From Hypomyces perniciosus (taxonomy: Eukaryota > Ascomycota > Sordariomycetes > Hypocreales > Hypocreaceae), in the NCBI GenBank assembly GCA_008477525.1, contig SPDT01000003.1, positions 4,122,232-4,186,231 of the forward strand: 64,000 nt of DNA. The letters run 5' to 3'. The notes under the pieces are model-generated. The model did no database searches, was not told the origin of the DNA, and saw only the letters and a list, made by a program, of their open reading frames with translations. This document shows, piece after piece, positions 1 to 14,206 of the stretch (position 1 is the stretch's first letter; each line of letters opens with the position of its first letter). The translations under genes were made by a program, and so were the position numbers.

Positions 1-3000
1 AACGCAAATTGGAAGAGCTCATCTTCAATTAACTGTTCAGCGTCACATCTGACACCGTTATCCGCATATACGAGCAAGTAAGGTGCCCAGTCTGGAATAG
101 TCCCGAGGCTGCAATCGTGGATCGTCTTCACCATGTCGACATCTGGCCTCCTAAGATTCAAGGCAGCACCGAAAAGCTCCAAAAATGCAGCCCCTTCTGC
201 ATTTTGCAGATTTTTGGCTTGGGTGCCGATGTGACGAACAAGATTCCGCGCATGATCAAGTGATGGTGTTGACTCGAGATATTGACTCGCCGCTCGTAAG
301 AATGGATCCATAGGCTGCGTCGTGGTATCGCCTTGCACGTTCTTTCGGAGGCTGTTGAAAACCCGGAAATCCATCTGCGACCCGGTCACAACCAAGCGGC
401 GAACAATGCTGTGGGTAATGTTCTGAGCCTGATCAATTCCTAACATCTTCTCCATAAAGAAGCTGGAAAGCTGGCGTTCAGGATGGCTATGAAGGAACTG
501 AACCTCCTCTGATGTCCAGGGAAACGGCCTACCCGAGTGATCCAGCCGTTCCAGCGGCTTTTCGACAATATATTCGGGGCCAAGGACGGGCTCAAGCTGC
601 TGAAGTAGATGGTCGATAGCAGCTAGGATTGCCACGTAGGATGGTGGGCGGCTATGTACCCGCCGAAGTACATTGTGCAACATCCGGGAATAGTTGCTGG
701 AGAGATCCATGATGGCGTCCGCCGCAATCATTCGAAGTAACTTGAGGAGGTAATCGTTCGCTAGGAGATGAGCGACCTCGCGTTCTCCAAGCTTCGCAAA
801 TTCAAGAAGGGTGTTGAAGTGCTCATCCCAGGAACGAATGTGAATGTGGAAAAATCTCCAGATATAGTTGAACAGAAGTATTGTACCGTCTAAAACTGAA
901 GGCTCAGAAACTGGCAGGTTGTGGTTGAAGTCCTCCGCGGCTTGTCCATCACTATCGCGACGCCGGTCAGCCGACAAATTTGCCGAATCATAAAGTTGAG
1001 GAGATTTGACAGAGATCTTTTCTAGTGCGCTCACAAGCGTCTGACCAGTGAAAGAACGGACAGCAGCATCAGGGTTGCGCTGAAGCAGCGCCCTGAAAGA
1101 AACGTGCCGAAAATTAAAGTAGTCATAGTATGCAAAAGCACAGTTGTGACAGCTGAGAACCGCAGACCTGACCATCATGGAGAAGTTGGTGAATTGCGGT
1201 GTATCCTTTGTTCGTGTTACAACCTGATCAAGGTGACTCAGGGTCATCTCCATCGCCAGACTTTTGAGATCGTGAGGCTGCCGCCTCTCGGCATTTGCGC
1301 TGGCATTTCGGGGTGGATTTGAGATTTGTAGCCGGCCTTCATCCAGCGATCTAGCCTGGGAAAAACAATTCTGCACGAAAACCGCGTGACTCGGGTCATA
1401 TAGGCAGTGTCGCCTCACAATGAGCGTATTCTCGTTAAGAATATGTTCCCTCAGTTGCAGGTCCGCCTCAACCTGTAGAGGTACGGAGATATTCTGAGCA
1501 GACATCACTCGCTGCTCAGATATGAGAGATGAAGCACGCTGATAGAAGAGCATGTAGGCGCTGTATGTTTTGTCATAAAGGATGCCATTGTTGTCGTAGA
1601 TGGACCGCTGATCCGGGCCTCCGAAAGTCGAGTTTTCCATGAGAGACGGATCCCAAGGCGTTACTATATCGTCATTGAATTCAATCCAGCTAGGGCGACA
1701 AGCTGATGAAGGGCGTTCTCTGATGTATGAATAGTAGTGGCCAGACTCGGCTGTGCCAGAATGTACGAGAATACCGACAAGCTCAAAGACATCTTCACCT
1801 TTCCCAGGCATGGAATCACTGAGATGTTCAATCGTATAAGGTCGCATGTCGATCGTGGGGGGGAATGAAAAATAGTCATTAATTTTGCTCCGCTGCAGTG
1901 TTCGCAGATTGAAGTCGAACCGCTTCAAGTGAAAGATCAGATGATCGGGTATATCTTTTAGACAGGCCCTGCAAACGTGTTAGCACGACAGGTAAGTTGG
2001 ATGCGATGTCTTGTGTCACCTTTTTACGGCATCGACGTGGCGATCACAAGTGGAACATTTATACTTGTTATCTGGACGGTTTTCGTCAGCTCCATGCGAC
2101 ACCGAACGTCAGCCATTTACTTACCGCCTTCCATGATTTCACCATCAACGTAGGCTTGGAGACTTTCCTGAAGTGTACTTTTCCCCTTGATATCGCACTG
2201 TATGGCAGAAAACGGCTCAAGGCGCTCTGATATGTGGTCGCATTCTTTCGACTTGACTTGTTGGACAAGTTGTCCACCATAGAAGGATCGAAGCCTTTTC
2301 TTCTCATCCCCTGTCAGTAGCTGCGACTCCCATCTGTCGAAGAGCAAATTGTAAAACTCATCCACATCCATCTGGCTGTGAATATCAATGGGGGTATCTT
2401 CATAGGTTTTGATGGCACCAATCATGTTCGTTGGGTCAATAAAGCGCCGGTAACTGCTTTGCATGTAGCCAAAGAGCTTTTGGGTATGGAATAAAAGCTG
2501 CTGTGATTCAAACGGATCTCGAATGTTGGATTTCATGACGAATCGGCGGAACTGGGTGTTCATGAAAAGCTGGGTCAACAGTGAGTTCAGGTAGCATGTA
2601 TTAGACAGGTTGCGTAGGCCAACATAGCCACATGGCGATCGGATAGCCTTGGCACGCTCGAATTGAAAAGGGAGCTCATAGAGATAAGGGTCATCTAGTT
2701 AATCATCAACAACAGTGAACGAGGCTGACTCCCAGGTGCAAGATACATACCGTCTTCATCAGAGAAGTAGGGCACGAGGGAATTGACTGCCTTCAACAAC
2801 GAGCCAAACTTTCCCCGGTCCTGTCTGGTAAGACGAAAAATAACCTCATAGAGCTTCGCACGCGTATCTGTATTCAAAAACACTGTGGCGGCCGGTTGGT
2901 CGGGACTCCGGCTCTGGGGGAAGAGGTGCCGCCAAAAGAGAAGTTGACCAAGATTACTGCAAGGTTAGCATCAAGATTGTATGTAGTATTGTGGGGATTG

Positions 3001-6000
3001 ACTTACTGGGGCAACAATAGGGAAGTGGGTAGTGTATCGTCAATCTGCATGCACATGTGCAAAAGGGAGACGAGGCCTCTGGCAACCGGATCAAGAGGCT
3101 CTATCTGATCGATTTCCTAAAGACTAGCTTAGTTTGATGAAAGGAAGGGCGAAAGATGAAATGCTTTACCTCAGTCGAAACGTGACTCAGTAGAAGCTCA
3201 CTAGTCAACTCAGCAAGACTGTGGAAATCCACTGCTGTAGGCGATGTCTTGGAGACCCTAAGTAAGAGGAACTGAAATATTGTGAAAAGCTCATGGCATT
3301 GGCTAGGAAACTTGACAACTTGCGTGAGAAGGTTTGAAACGATCGACCAAAAAAATCGTGTCAAAGTATGGGGGGACGTTGCATTTGCTTCCGAAGGGGT
3401 AGGCAACATAGTTGAGGAGGGCTGGTCCTCGCCATCGACTACATCTTCGATAAGCTCCAAGACCAGTTCCCTTACCGCCTTTCTGGCGTCGAAGAGCGCA
3501 AGCTTCGGGACAAGTTGACGAAATTCCGAGTTAACGGTAGTATCTTCCCAAAATCGAGTATTCTGTAGGCCAAGCCGTAGAATAGCAGTCATGGTGCTGG
3601 ATATCAATGATACGGCAGCCTCTTCGGTGGAACTTGCAGCGTTAGACAAGATGGCTATGAGTCGATCTGCAGTAGGTGCGATGGCACCATCTGCCTCCTT
3701 GGAGACTGTTGGAGGGCGAGCATCTGGTTTCCCTGTTAGTCTGAAGACTGCAATGATGGAAAACAAACACACCTTCAAGGAGTTTCACAAATGTCTGCAT
3801 CAAAGAACCCATAAGTTGAACTTGCAACTGGGGGTTGGTTCTGTATAGTAACTCCCGATCAGATATCGCCTGGACAACCAAATATTGGGATTTGCGCAAC
3901 GCTTCTTCATATGATGTTTGAGAAAAGCCTTGATATCTAAGTCTGTGGCTGCTATCCGAGGCTGCTAATCGAGCGGTTTCTGTGTACTCAACCAGCGCGT
4001 GTATGGCATAGAGTGACTTGAAAGGCTGCCCAGAAAGGAAGACATCTTTGTAGGAAGTCGTTTCACTCTCAAACAATTCTATGATGTGGCCGTCCGCGGG
4101 AAGCTTCACTAGCAGGTTGTAAATCTTAACATGTTAGTAATCATGCCAATAGTTTCTCTCCTAGAACGCATACCTCTTTCGCGATTTTGTCATCCATGCT
4201 CAAGTACTCCCACAGCTCCTGAAAATGAGACAGAATTTCAATCTCCAGAGGGGATGAGCCAGGTTTAACTCGGACGGAAGACGGCGCGCTGCCTTCTTCA
4301 CGTCTGACCAGAATTAATCCATCACTGACATGTAAATCCTCCAAGGACTTGCAAATTTCATCTTCCGTGGGAAGGAACGGATGTCCCCGATAAAACACTC
4401 GATAATTCTCAAAACCAGTTTCTCTGCTTAGGCTAGCAAGAAGAGAAGCTGCGGTGTTTAATATGCCAATGTGGAGAGGCTTGACCTCTGTTTGTAGAGC
4501 ACCATCGAATGACTGATATTTTAGCTGTGCAAGATCTCCTTCAACTTGGTAAGGCTCCTGAGATATCAGCGATCTGAGGTCTGGTGCAGAGAAGTATGGT
4601 TTAGAGTAGTGCGCTTCCATGAAGAATCGCAAAAGTTGCAGACTTCGAATAAACACCCGCTCCTGCTCCTGTATTTCTTCATCGGTTGCGACAATCACCA
4701 TTGGCTCATCCTCGCCACTAGAGGTCCCATCTATCGAAGCCTTGATTCTCCTTGCAGCGTCCTTGAGCTGATTCAAACACCGATCAACGAAAGAAAGGTG
4801 AACTTGTCGGGCCCGATTAAAAGGGTATGTTGTGATGGTGCGACTCTCCAGGTAAACATCAATAGCCAGGGTGCGAATCGCTGGCTCAACAATGATTGCA
4901 TCATCCGCTGCGAGGATCATCCGCCACAATTGCTCGATGCTGCTTTTTGTCACAACAGCTTCCTCGTCCAGAGCGAAATCAACACTCTCGTTTACCAACC
5001 AGAGAACCTGCTCTTTAACGAATTCCAGCATTCCTTCACAGAAGCAGGATGGTGGAAGGTTTGGTAGGTACTCAGAGAAGCAAGTTTGGAGGAAAGGGTT
5101 CTCGGAGGCCGACCTTCTGAGGGTGCTCATAATTATTTGCCAACCAGACTTTCTGTCGTCCGAGCAAGGAGACTGCGGTCCCACAAGAATATCCCACAGT
5201 CTTTTACCAAGATCATCGTTGATCGCCTCGGGTTGGTGTTGAATAATGCTGGTCACAAAGTCTCTTCTTGGCTGATTCGTGGCCCCGGAAAGCACAGCAG
5301 GCACGCCTGCTGTTTGTCCCGCCTGGATAGCATTTTCAAGCTCCTCCACGATCAGTCTCACCAGATCGTGTTGTTCCGTGAGAACCCTCAATTCGCCAAG
5401 TATCGCTGGACGGATAGCCATTGAGAGACACCACAAACTACCCAGTGTTGTGGGTGATTTCGCCGCCACATCCTTGATACAGCTTGAATAGAGCTCACGC
5501 CGACCTTGAGGGTCCGGTCCATGGGATAAAAGATCTTTGAACTTTTGCATAGCCGCGTGTTGCATTTCCGGATGAGCTACTTGAGAACCGGATGCACAAA
5601 TAGAAGATTCTCTTAATAAGCGCAAACAGAGGTCATATGGGAGGAAACTCAGTGTTGTCTGCTCCATTTGACATCTCGCGACCAATTCACGCAACATGTT
5701 GTCCCAAAGCATCCTCACAGCGGGGTTGAATGCCTCGATTGGCAATGATTGAAACTTTTCGCAAAGACGCAGCAAGCCCGGATAATCGAAGAGATTGGCG
5801 ATTGTCGTGATCATCCTTGTCAGAGCGTCCGCAACTCGAGGATCTTGGCTCGCCGTGATACCCTGCCACAAACGATCCGTATGTTCATCCCGGTACATTT
5901 TGGTTACAACCAAAAATCCGATGATGTTGGCACTCTCCATGATGATTTCAGGATGGCAATTTGGCCCAAGGATGTAGTCAATCAAGTTGATCCGCATGAG

Positions 6001-7878
6001 GTAATCTCCTAAATGATTGAGGAAGGCGAAATTATGGTCTTCCCCAGCATCACAAAGTCGCCTCCAGACAGCCACGAGGTCGCTACACAGAGTGGTAACA
6101 GCCATAACACGGAGTTGCATCTGGCTAGACCGAATGAGCTTCCCCATGATGTCAACCTTCCATTCCCACGCAACGGCTTCATGGGTGTATCTCGGGGGGA
6201 GGCCAGGGTAGGTTTGCCTATGGTTCCCGAGTACGATGACAGCCTCTTCATGGTCGCCATGAAGACAAAAGTTCAGCATCTCGGCCAATGCTTGAATCTC
6301 GCAAGAAGCGCTCTCACTGCTTAAATATGTGACATGTTTCTCGACCGTCATGTTGAGAAAGGGTGACATGGTGCTCCAGAGCTCATGGCCAAGCTTCAGC
6401 ATCTGTTTGGCGTGTGGCACACCCTGTTGCCCTAGGCGTGATGTTCGATAAGATTCTCGCAAACAGTTTGTGAGAACCTGAATGACCGGGGCTAAACTGT
6501 CTGATAACTTCGGCAAGTTTGGTATGGCTTCGATGAGCAGTGTGGCCAACTTGCCCAACGACTCGATACTCCCTCTAGGAGTCGCCTGCAGCTGACCCAC
6601 AAAATAAGATGCTTGGTCTGATCGAGCCCATGAAGCTGCAGGTGCTTGGGCAAAATCATCATCCGAAGGTAAGTCGTGGCGTCGGGTCAACGTATGGAGC
6701 TGTTGAAGGTAGCCGGTGGAGAACAGGAGGGGCCCGTGGGGGTCTAATAGACTTGTGGTGGATAGCCACTCACGAAGTATGTAACAGTCAATGGCGACAA
6801 ATCTAGCTGCAAGTTCGGTGAATGCGGAATAGAGATCCACCACGGTAGATCGGAGCACTGACGACTTGAGCAGTGAGGGCCTGGATCTTGTTAATCGCGG
6901 ACTAAGATGGATCGCCAAATGGGGCACATACTTTCTATTTGTCATGGCTAAACAAACATCTGGGAGAGACAACCAAAAATTCCGATGTGTCCGACATGAG
7001 TCCAGAACGGAACTTGGGCTGGCATGCTTCGCGAACTTGAGATAGAGCTCGAGCCATACTTGGACTTGGTCGAGGACACTACTCTCTATCGGGGATTCTG
7101 GTCTTTCTAAGTATGCGCTCTTTACGTGGTCGCAAGGGAACTCACGAGTTGAAATGTACTGAGTCAAACGGTGCACCGTCTCAGGTAAGGTATCCTCTGG
7201 ATCGTGATATGGGAACTGCGTGGTGGGATCTGCAAATGCAACATCCTCGCCAACAATGGCAACCTCGACGTTGAATGGGTCAAATGACATATCATCATCG
7301 GCTGCCCCCTCATCGTCCGGCACCGCGATCACTTCAATGGGCGGGCTTGCTGAAACCGAAGAGGAACGTTGAGAGGTCTCTAGGTCCACATCGAGGCCTT
7401 GCGCCATGTCGAGATCGGACTCCTCCACGCTTTTCTTAATCGTGTCCGCTTCGGGTACAGGCACATCATCTTCGGGGAGAGCTGAAAGCGAAGCATCTGT
7501 GAGAGAAGACGTTGGGTCACTATACGGAGCGTTCCGAAGGTTGAGAGTGACCCGGCTCGATGTGGAGGGTTCTTGTTCTTCTAGAGACGTACAGGAAGTG
7601 GGGTCCTGGTCCGGCGTCGTCAGCGGGTCGGGGTCTTTGTCGAGGTTCATGGTATTATCTTGGACGATATTTGCGGATTTGGCAGCTTCGGAGCTTGCAG
7701 CAACGTGGGCGGCGGGCTGCACAGTTTCGATAGAGACGGTTGGGGATCCAGAGGCCGAGGTGCGCCGGCGCTTGCGCGAGGAAGCGTCACTATCGTCAAA
7801 GGGATTTGGCCGGGTCGAGCTAGGCTCAGGAGAGACAGCAGGCTCTGGATGGTTGGGGGATATCGAGACGGGATCCAT
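1..7878 (-). CDS. Large ubiquitin-specific protease (peptidase C19, USP9X/USP34-like), partial
   Basis: Cysteine protease that removes ubiquitin from proteins. Proposed exons (minus strand): 7878-4174, 4124-3773, 3723-3170, 3116-3007, 2956-2751, 2694-2125 and 1968 to beyond position 1, about 2490 residues inside the window. Every junction has a GT donor and AG acceptor and keeps frame. The ATG at 7878 is followed by a Ser/Pro/Asp-rich N-terminus with a KRRR basic patch, then a long helical region without recognised motifs, as in giant USPs. The catalytic Cys box (GLRNLSNTCYLNS) is at about 2580-2625. The typical HLKRFDFNLRT segment follows the 2124-1969 intron. The catalytic His box (SGHYYSYI) is near 1725-1750. 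Coding remains open to position 1, so the C-terminus lies outside the window. Domain assignment is firm; orthology to a particular USP is inferred. Confidence 0.9.
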
Positions 7879-10069
7879 CTGGCTGGTGCAGAGGGGGGTG
7901 GGAGCACGAAGCCTGGAGGTCCAGAGACGTCACGACGACGCGAGGGCCGTCCGGGCGGCAGCTATAGAAAATTAACATGTGTAGTTAATACGACTGCCGG
8001 GCGGCCGCGAGATTGAGTGCGGGGAGAAAAGACGATAACAAGGCAGGCTGCTGGTCGTAACTATACACACACGCACGCGCGCACACAGCCAGCCGACGAA
8101 CGGGTGAATGAGGTGACGATACAAAAAAAACCGTGGAAGCCTTGCGATGTCGTGAAGATTTGGGGAAGCGGGTATGGAGGACGCGCACTGGTGCTTGTGT
8201 GGAACTAGGCGAGGGGTAGCTGTAACTAGCGGTGGTGGCAATGGGTGCTTAATGGTGGGGGAGGAGAAACAGAACGGGAAGCCTCACCTTGCTGTTAGCG
8301 CAGTACGCGACGCGGGCGGATCAGGGCCCTGTCGACTGCTAGGCGCAGAGGTAGCTCCCTACCTATGCCACAACAGGTAGCTGCAAGGCCCAAAGGACAC
8401 TGGAATGAAATGATGTTTGTGGCCACGACGGAACTGCCATCAAAGGCCTGTCTACTATTAGAGCGGAGTTGCCAGATGCACAGGGCAGGGCTCTTTACCT
8501 ACCTACCTGATGAAAGAAGCGGAATGGTGGCAGAGCTGCAAAAATACCTACCTCTGGGCAGAGATGTGAGCGTGACAGGGCCTGCGAGCTGCGAGCTGCG
8601 AGCCCGTGTAGATCAAGTGCCGTGCTGCGTCCGAAGTAGTGGCCTTTGCAAATTGACTGCTCTCACTTTATATCTATGGTGGGCGTAGGGGTGTCCGAGG
8701 CACGAGCGGGGAGGGAGTGATTCCAGTGTGGTGACGACTCGACTGTACGAGCATGTATGTATGGACAGTCACTGTTGTGTGTCCTATCAGACAAACGCCT
8801 CGGTCTTAACCATGGTGGAGCTGAGAAGCGTTGAACGGGATGCGGAGCGCCTTTCGCGGCCAAAGGTGGAAATGCACAGAACAGACGGGACTTTTCTGGA
8901 CGTCGGACGACAGCAGCTGGCGAATTCGGAATCGACGAGAAGACGGGTGGAAAGCAGCGCGTATCCCAGGAAATGCAGTTGTTTTGTTCCAACTTTATGG
9001 AGGGAGGAGGACAAAGGAGTGAGTGAGTGAGTGAGTGAGTGAGTGAGTGGTGGGGTGGGAGAGCACCATGGTTGGCTGGCAGCAAGTCCGTGATCTCTGG
9101 GCTACTTGACTGGTGGAATGGTCCGAAAGGCTACAGTCAGTCCATAGGTAGGTAGATACAGTATTTGTTAAGCCGTGTTCAAATTTTATAGTCGCACACT
9201 GCAGTAAGACTTGGATTCATTCATCAATATCTGAAAGACGGCTTGCTGTATTGATATGTGCGAGCCTTGGCGACACTAAAGCCATTCTTCGTTCTGGCAG
9301 AAGAAAAGAGGCGTCAATAACCGGACGGGAGCTGAAAACCCAACCATTGCGTCATCCCGTAAGAACTCCATCCACCCGCCATACGGAATACTCCGTACAA
9401 AATAGTACAGGGTTGAAAACCAGCAGCAGTCTGTTGATGCCCTATGAACGAAGTACTTCGTATAATATATACATGTCTACTTGATATCTTTACCCCCCGA
9501 TTGGCAGTCCTCGCCCTATGTATTTATTTCTCGTGGCGCATCAGGTGATTCGAAGTACCGGTCGGGTCCAAAGGCCATGGCTGGCGAAGCCTTGTGATGC
9601 CCTGTAATCGCCATCTCAAACTTCAAGGCGTCGAGATCCGGCCGATGTTGGTCTCCGGGTGGCCTCCCCGGAGCGGGCGTCTAAAGTGGATGCCAGACCT
9701 CCATTTTCCGTCTTCGTCTTGTGGCTTTTTGCACCAGTTCCCGGTTTTCTTCTCCTCCTTGATTCCGGAATCCGGCCCTTGCAGGTCGGTGGCCATGACA
9801 GAGCTCCACATCTGTGCGACCCACCATTTTGCTGCGATAAGTATTAGATAATGCACTTTGAGCAAGAATTCTTCGCGTCGCACTGTGTGGCTCCGTATAC
9901 TGCTGCAACTTCTTTTCTTCATCTTATCTCATCGCATCTCACTCAAACAATTCGTAATTCTCTCGCAAGATAACGCTTTCCTTTGAACCCAACCAAGAAG
10001 ATACGATACCCAAGACAACTATAGCCTCATTTTACTCTTTGCCTGCTTTCTTTCATAAGCTGCCGCAAC
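7879..10069. other. Divergent intergenic region between USP and Pop3 genes
   Basis: No convincing gene is visible on either strand over 2.2 kb. It holds the presumed 5' regions of both flanking genes. Short simple repeats include an alternating CA/CG tract near 8065-8088, a GTGA tetranucleotide run at about 9018-9049 and scattered TACCTACC blocks (near 8357, 8495, 8547). Two short dyads occur: TACGGAATACTCCGTA at 9382-9397 and the perfect palindrome ACGAAGTACTTCGT at 9448-9461. Small open frames here lack family features and look random. Confidence 0.6.
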
Positions 10070-10955
10070 ATGGCCACTCCAGTCCAGCCTCCCGGGCGCA
10101 AAAAGCTTGTCCATCATCTCGATACGCCCTTCTCAGCAACATCATGGTACATCCCGCCACCCGCACTGTCTGCCGCTTTCCGCTCATCTTTCATTTTAGG
10201 CCAGAAATCTCATCAGATGACCAGGACACCATTCTAGAGCTCCTCTGCAAGTATGTTACCACTGTGCCGGAATTATAACATCGCCATTCACCTCACAACT
10301 CGACTCGATATGACCGAGTATGCATGCTAATCAATAACCAATCAGTCTTCTGAGTCCAATTGGTCAACATCGCCGAACTCATATCAAGCCTTCAAAGGGA
10401 AAACGAGCAGCTAAGCGGGACAAAAAGACATTGGCCAAGGACACAGAATCTTCACCTGCCACGAAAGTTCCGCCGCCGCCCAAACCAGCGATCAGCACCA
10501 ACGTCGACGTCGGCTTTAACTCCATCACTAAGAATCTAGAAACACTCTCAGGGTGCTCCCAGGACACTTCACGCTCAGAAGACCACGATTCAAGCAACCC
10601 CTACTCCATGGTTTTTGTGGCACGTGGAAACCAGTCATCCGCATTCAACTGTCACTTTCCACAAATGGTTGGAGTGGCATCCAAAAGTCTTCCTGAAAAT
10701 GAGAAGATTAGACTTGTTGGGTTCTCAAAGCCTTGTTCTGATAGATTGGGTAGCACTCTCGGACTTTCGAGGGTCTCGTCTATCGCAATTGCACGCAATA
10801 CACCAGGGGCAGATGTCTTGCTAGACTTCGTCCAAAAGCACGTAGCTCCAATCGAAGTACCTTGGCTGGATGAAAAGCAAGCTGTTCAGTATCGGATGAC
10901 ACAAATCGGCTCAATGGAAACCACTGTTGGGCCTAAACGTGTGAAGCTGGGTTGA
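10070..10955 (+). CDS. POP3: RNase P/MRP subunit Pop3-like protein
   Basis: Predicted 245-residue subunit of nuclear RNase P and RNase MRP, which process tRNA and rRNA precursors. Exons are 10070-10146, 10200-10250 and 10346-10955; splicing rebuilds Trp and Asn codons across the two introns and keeps frame. The N-terminus reads MATPVQPPGRKKLVHH, followed by W-PEISSDDQDTILELLC and LLSPIGQHR, the conserved start of the fungal Pop3 family. A Lys-rich linker follows, then a C-terminal segment (IRLVGFSKPCSDRLGSTLG, later PGADVLLDFV and APIEVPWL) resembling an L7Ae-type fold edge. It converges on the transporter gene ending at 11185. The family call rests on recognised motifs; the gene name is by homology only. 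Confidence 0.75.
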
Positions 10956-11184
10956 CGGGATGACCATACCTTGGAATATGAGACAATATGAAGACCTATT
11001 TACTTATATGCGTGAAGTAATTGGATTATTTGAACAAATCTACAACACGACGTCCATTTGTTGCTTAAAGCCTTAGATTGCGATTTGCGATTTGGAAGGA
11101 GACCTGAGGGCCAACGTCCTTCTTCTTCATTCATCTATAGTCTTCATACATCGCCAAGCCCCCATTTCAATCATCTCCTCAAGG

Positions 11185-13426
11185 CTATCTACTATAAGGG
11201 GTATTATCCCTAGTAATATATACTTCGCCAATCAACACAAGACAGCCAACGATCATTGAAATGGAAATAATGGGAAGGTTCACGCGTGCAAATTCACGCC
11301 TCCGCACATGTATATGCTTTCTAGAGAGAATGTCGCGCCATAAGAGTCCCGCAAGTGATGCGCTGAAGGTGGTGCTGAATGCACCGTAGTTGACTCCAAG
11401 TGCCATGCTGTAGACTGTCGCCCAGAATGTCCGATTGCTGATGGGCGCCTTGTCGGCATGAAGCTCTGCCCACGTTTGTATAACGCGGGATAAGAGGATG
11501 GTGGTGCCGATGTTTGTACCCGAAAACTATTCATGGTCAGTGGTTAGCTGTTCACCATATAGAACCCGGAAGTTCAAGCTGTAACTCACATTGCACAGTA
11601 TCACGGATAAGAATCCCATGCCTCCAATCGCTCCAATGGTCCCTGTCTTACTTGCCCAATGATCCCATCCGTACGCGAATACACGCACCCAGCCCTTGTT
11701 CACTAGGGCTTGAACTAGAATGAACATGGAGAAAGCAAAAGGTACCAGGGGGAGTGGCAGGTGAGCAACCACAGCCGTAGCTGTGGGGAAAGTCTCTTGG
11801 AGCCATCTGAATGCATCGCGAGCCATGGATGCCAGCGTTGTTGGTCCACGGGCTTGTTGGGAGGCCAAATCTTGAGACAACTGCTTCGTTGCCTCCACCT
11901 GCCCACTTGACAAGGTGCCGATAGTTGGTTGAATGGCGGAAACAAAGATTCCAGAAGAGGATTGTATGGTCTCACCCTTGTCCTTGACTGTGACGGTTTG
12001 GGCTGTTTGGTTGTCTGCTTCTGCGATAACATTCCCATTTGCAGCGACGTCATTTGCGCGAGCGTTGGCCAGAACTAGTTCAATGGCGATAGGGTCCTGA
12101 TTGCTCTCTCCTCTGTTGTCTTCTTGAATCGTTTGATTGGCTCGAATATCTTCCAAATCCTGCCGACCTGTTCGAGCTACCTGGCGCGTCTCCTCTCTAT
12201 GATACCACCCACACGCCAGATCCCAACAGAACGTGACGAATGCGGCCGGTAAGCTCACCCAGAAGACAGGATGGGGTTCGGCACCCGTGAAAACCGCATT
12301 CAGTACCAGCACGGTTATGAGTGTCACCATCATAATAATGGTTCCAAAAGCGGCGCTCGCCTTATCCAGGAAGGGGTTCATAATCTCTTCGAGTGAGAGA
12401 CCCGTCTGTTGTTCACCATGTGAAGCGTCACTCTCCTGGATAGATCCCCTAGCTTTTGGGATATTCGGATTGATAGGTTTTTGGTCCCTAACCTCCCCAG
12501 GGAGCTGATGCAGTATGATCGAATATGGAATAAGAGAGTCATTGGCGAAGACCATGTATAGCAGACATGGGAGGAGGATAATAGCAGTAAAAACAACAGG
12601 GACGATCATATTTGCCGTATAATCGATAAACTTGATGCTGAAAGCACCTGCAAGAACGAGATTGGCCGGGTTTGAAGAGACCAGGATAGCCGAAGCAATG
12701 TTTGCAATCGCAAATTGTGTATAAATCCAAGCTTGAGGATGGACAATGTTGCTTGAGATCCGAGTTATATAGGCGAGAAAGGCTGTACCGGATAGGATGA
12801 TAGGATCGTTGCCGATGAAGCCCCCTAGAATAAAGAAGAAACAGTAAAGGTAGAAAAAGAGCCTATGCCCAACGCTCCCTCCCCATTGAAGCACCTTCAA
12901 CGCAAGGTACCGAATTAGGCCGGAGGCATCTATGGAGATGGCGATGTACGCCAACGTGAGGAAGAAGGCCATAATATCGATGGGGAAAATGTTGTCAGAG
13001 CCGAGGATACCGTCGTGTATTTCTTTACGCCCAATAGCCAGGATGGCAAGTAAGAAAAGGTCTGCCAGCAGCGGCGCCGTCACAGAGTTCATGGGGAAAT
13101 TGAACCGCACAAATGCCTTGGCCCTCTCATTCTGATGGTCTTGTAAGTCGACTTCCCTTGGCGATATGATCCGAAGGTAAGCTGAGCTATTGAGGAATGC
13201 GGTCCAGAGCTTTCGAGGGACGAATATGGGAATATGGAATGGGAAGAGCACATTGACATCTGTTCAAACGCATTGGTGTTATTTGAGGCCTAGTGAGGTG
13301 GGCAAAATTCGTTTATGCAGCGGCTATGAACTCACTGGTCAGAACGAAAACGATGAGCGTTACAATGGATCGCCAGTCGGATATCTGACTTGTGCCAGGG
13401 TCGCCCGTCATGGTTCCCCCTTCCAT
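11185..13426 (-). CDS. Ion transporter of the ArsB/NhaD/CitM superfamily
   Basis: Multi-pass membrane protein of about 695-700 residues. Exons are 13426 or 13411 to 13336, 13259-11590 and 11526-11185; both introns are GT-AG and rebuild an Asn codon (VFVLTN-VNVLFPF) and a clean frame (VILCN-FSGTNIG). Two ATGs five codons apart (13426, 13411) could start it. Features of the superfamily are visible: a first hydrophobic segment, the GGFIGNDPIILSG and ANIASAILVSSNPANLVL signatures in the first half, a long hydrophilic central loop (about residues 250-450, Gln/Ala/Asn-rich), and a second half with FSGTNIGTTILL and GVNYGAFSTTFSASLAG. The paired NxxNxxL / GTNxG motifs suggest an inverted-repeat transporter. 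The substrate (arsenite, citrate or Na+/H+) cannot be told from sequence. Confidence 0.8.
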
Positions 13427-14206
13427 GTGTGGGCAATGTGGTATCGCGATATGTGATATGCAGCGTATTTTTGATGTAAGATCACCCTTGGAACTTGAGG
13501 TTGCAACGACGAAGGACAACGAGAGGCTTAAATCTCACCCGATCATGCAGACCAAAGCGGCGAATTTTGCCAGCTTGAGAATTTGAAGTTTGGACACATG
13601 GTGGCCATCAGGATGAATCATTGGCGCACCTGTGCGATCGGCGCCGCCATTTCCCCCTACAAATTCCGTACTCGTCGTACTCCGTAATACAAATGGAACA
13701 GATTATCACATGGGATAGGTAGGACAAGGGTTATAAGGGGAGAAAGTACAGCTAGTATATTAGCATCGATGAGTAGAAAAAGTAAACATGTTCACACGTC
13801 CTGTTGCGATTTTACATCTACTCGTATTATCTACCTGAATTCAACTGCTGGTTGTCTATTACAACAACAGGCATAATAATTATCGCCCCCAAACCAGCCG
13901 TAGCCCTTGGGCTGCCCCTAATTCTCCAAGGCGTCTTCAGCTGACCAGCGTGAGGCCCACAGTAACGCGTCATCAGATAACCAGCCATGAGCTTAGATCC
14001 TCATTGGTACAACAGGGACGTCCATTTTATTCTCTATATACAATATGAACTATCTATGGAAATAACTTTTACTACATATCATCATTGCCCTGGGTGTGCG
14101 GAGTATGCAAACCTCCTTCTCGCTGAACCTTTTGTGCTCTCGCTTATTGAGGGTTGGTTGGCTAGTCTCTCGGAGCCAGAGCCAAGACTCCCGAACAATC
14201 CTTCGC
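13427..14206. other. Intergenic region between two transporter genes
   Basis: Contains the presumed 5' region of the ion transporter and the 3' region of the MFS gene, both on the minus strand. A TACTCCGTA motif lies at 13678-13686. No gene or RNA is recognisable. Confidence 0.6.

Noticed and set aside
4546..5067. Plus-strand frame of 173 codons within the USP gene
   Set aside because: Antisense shadow of USP exon 1; no domain and no independent support.
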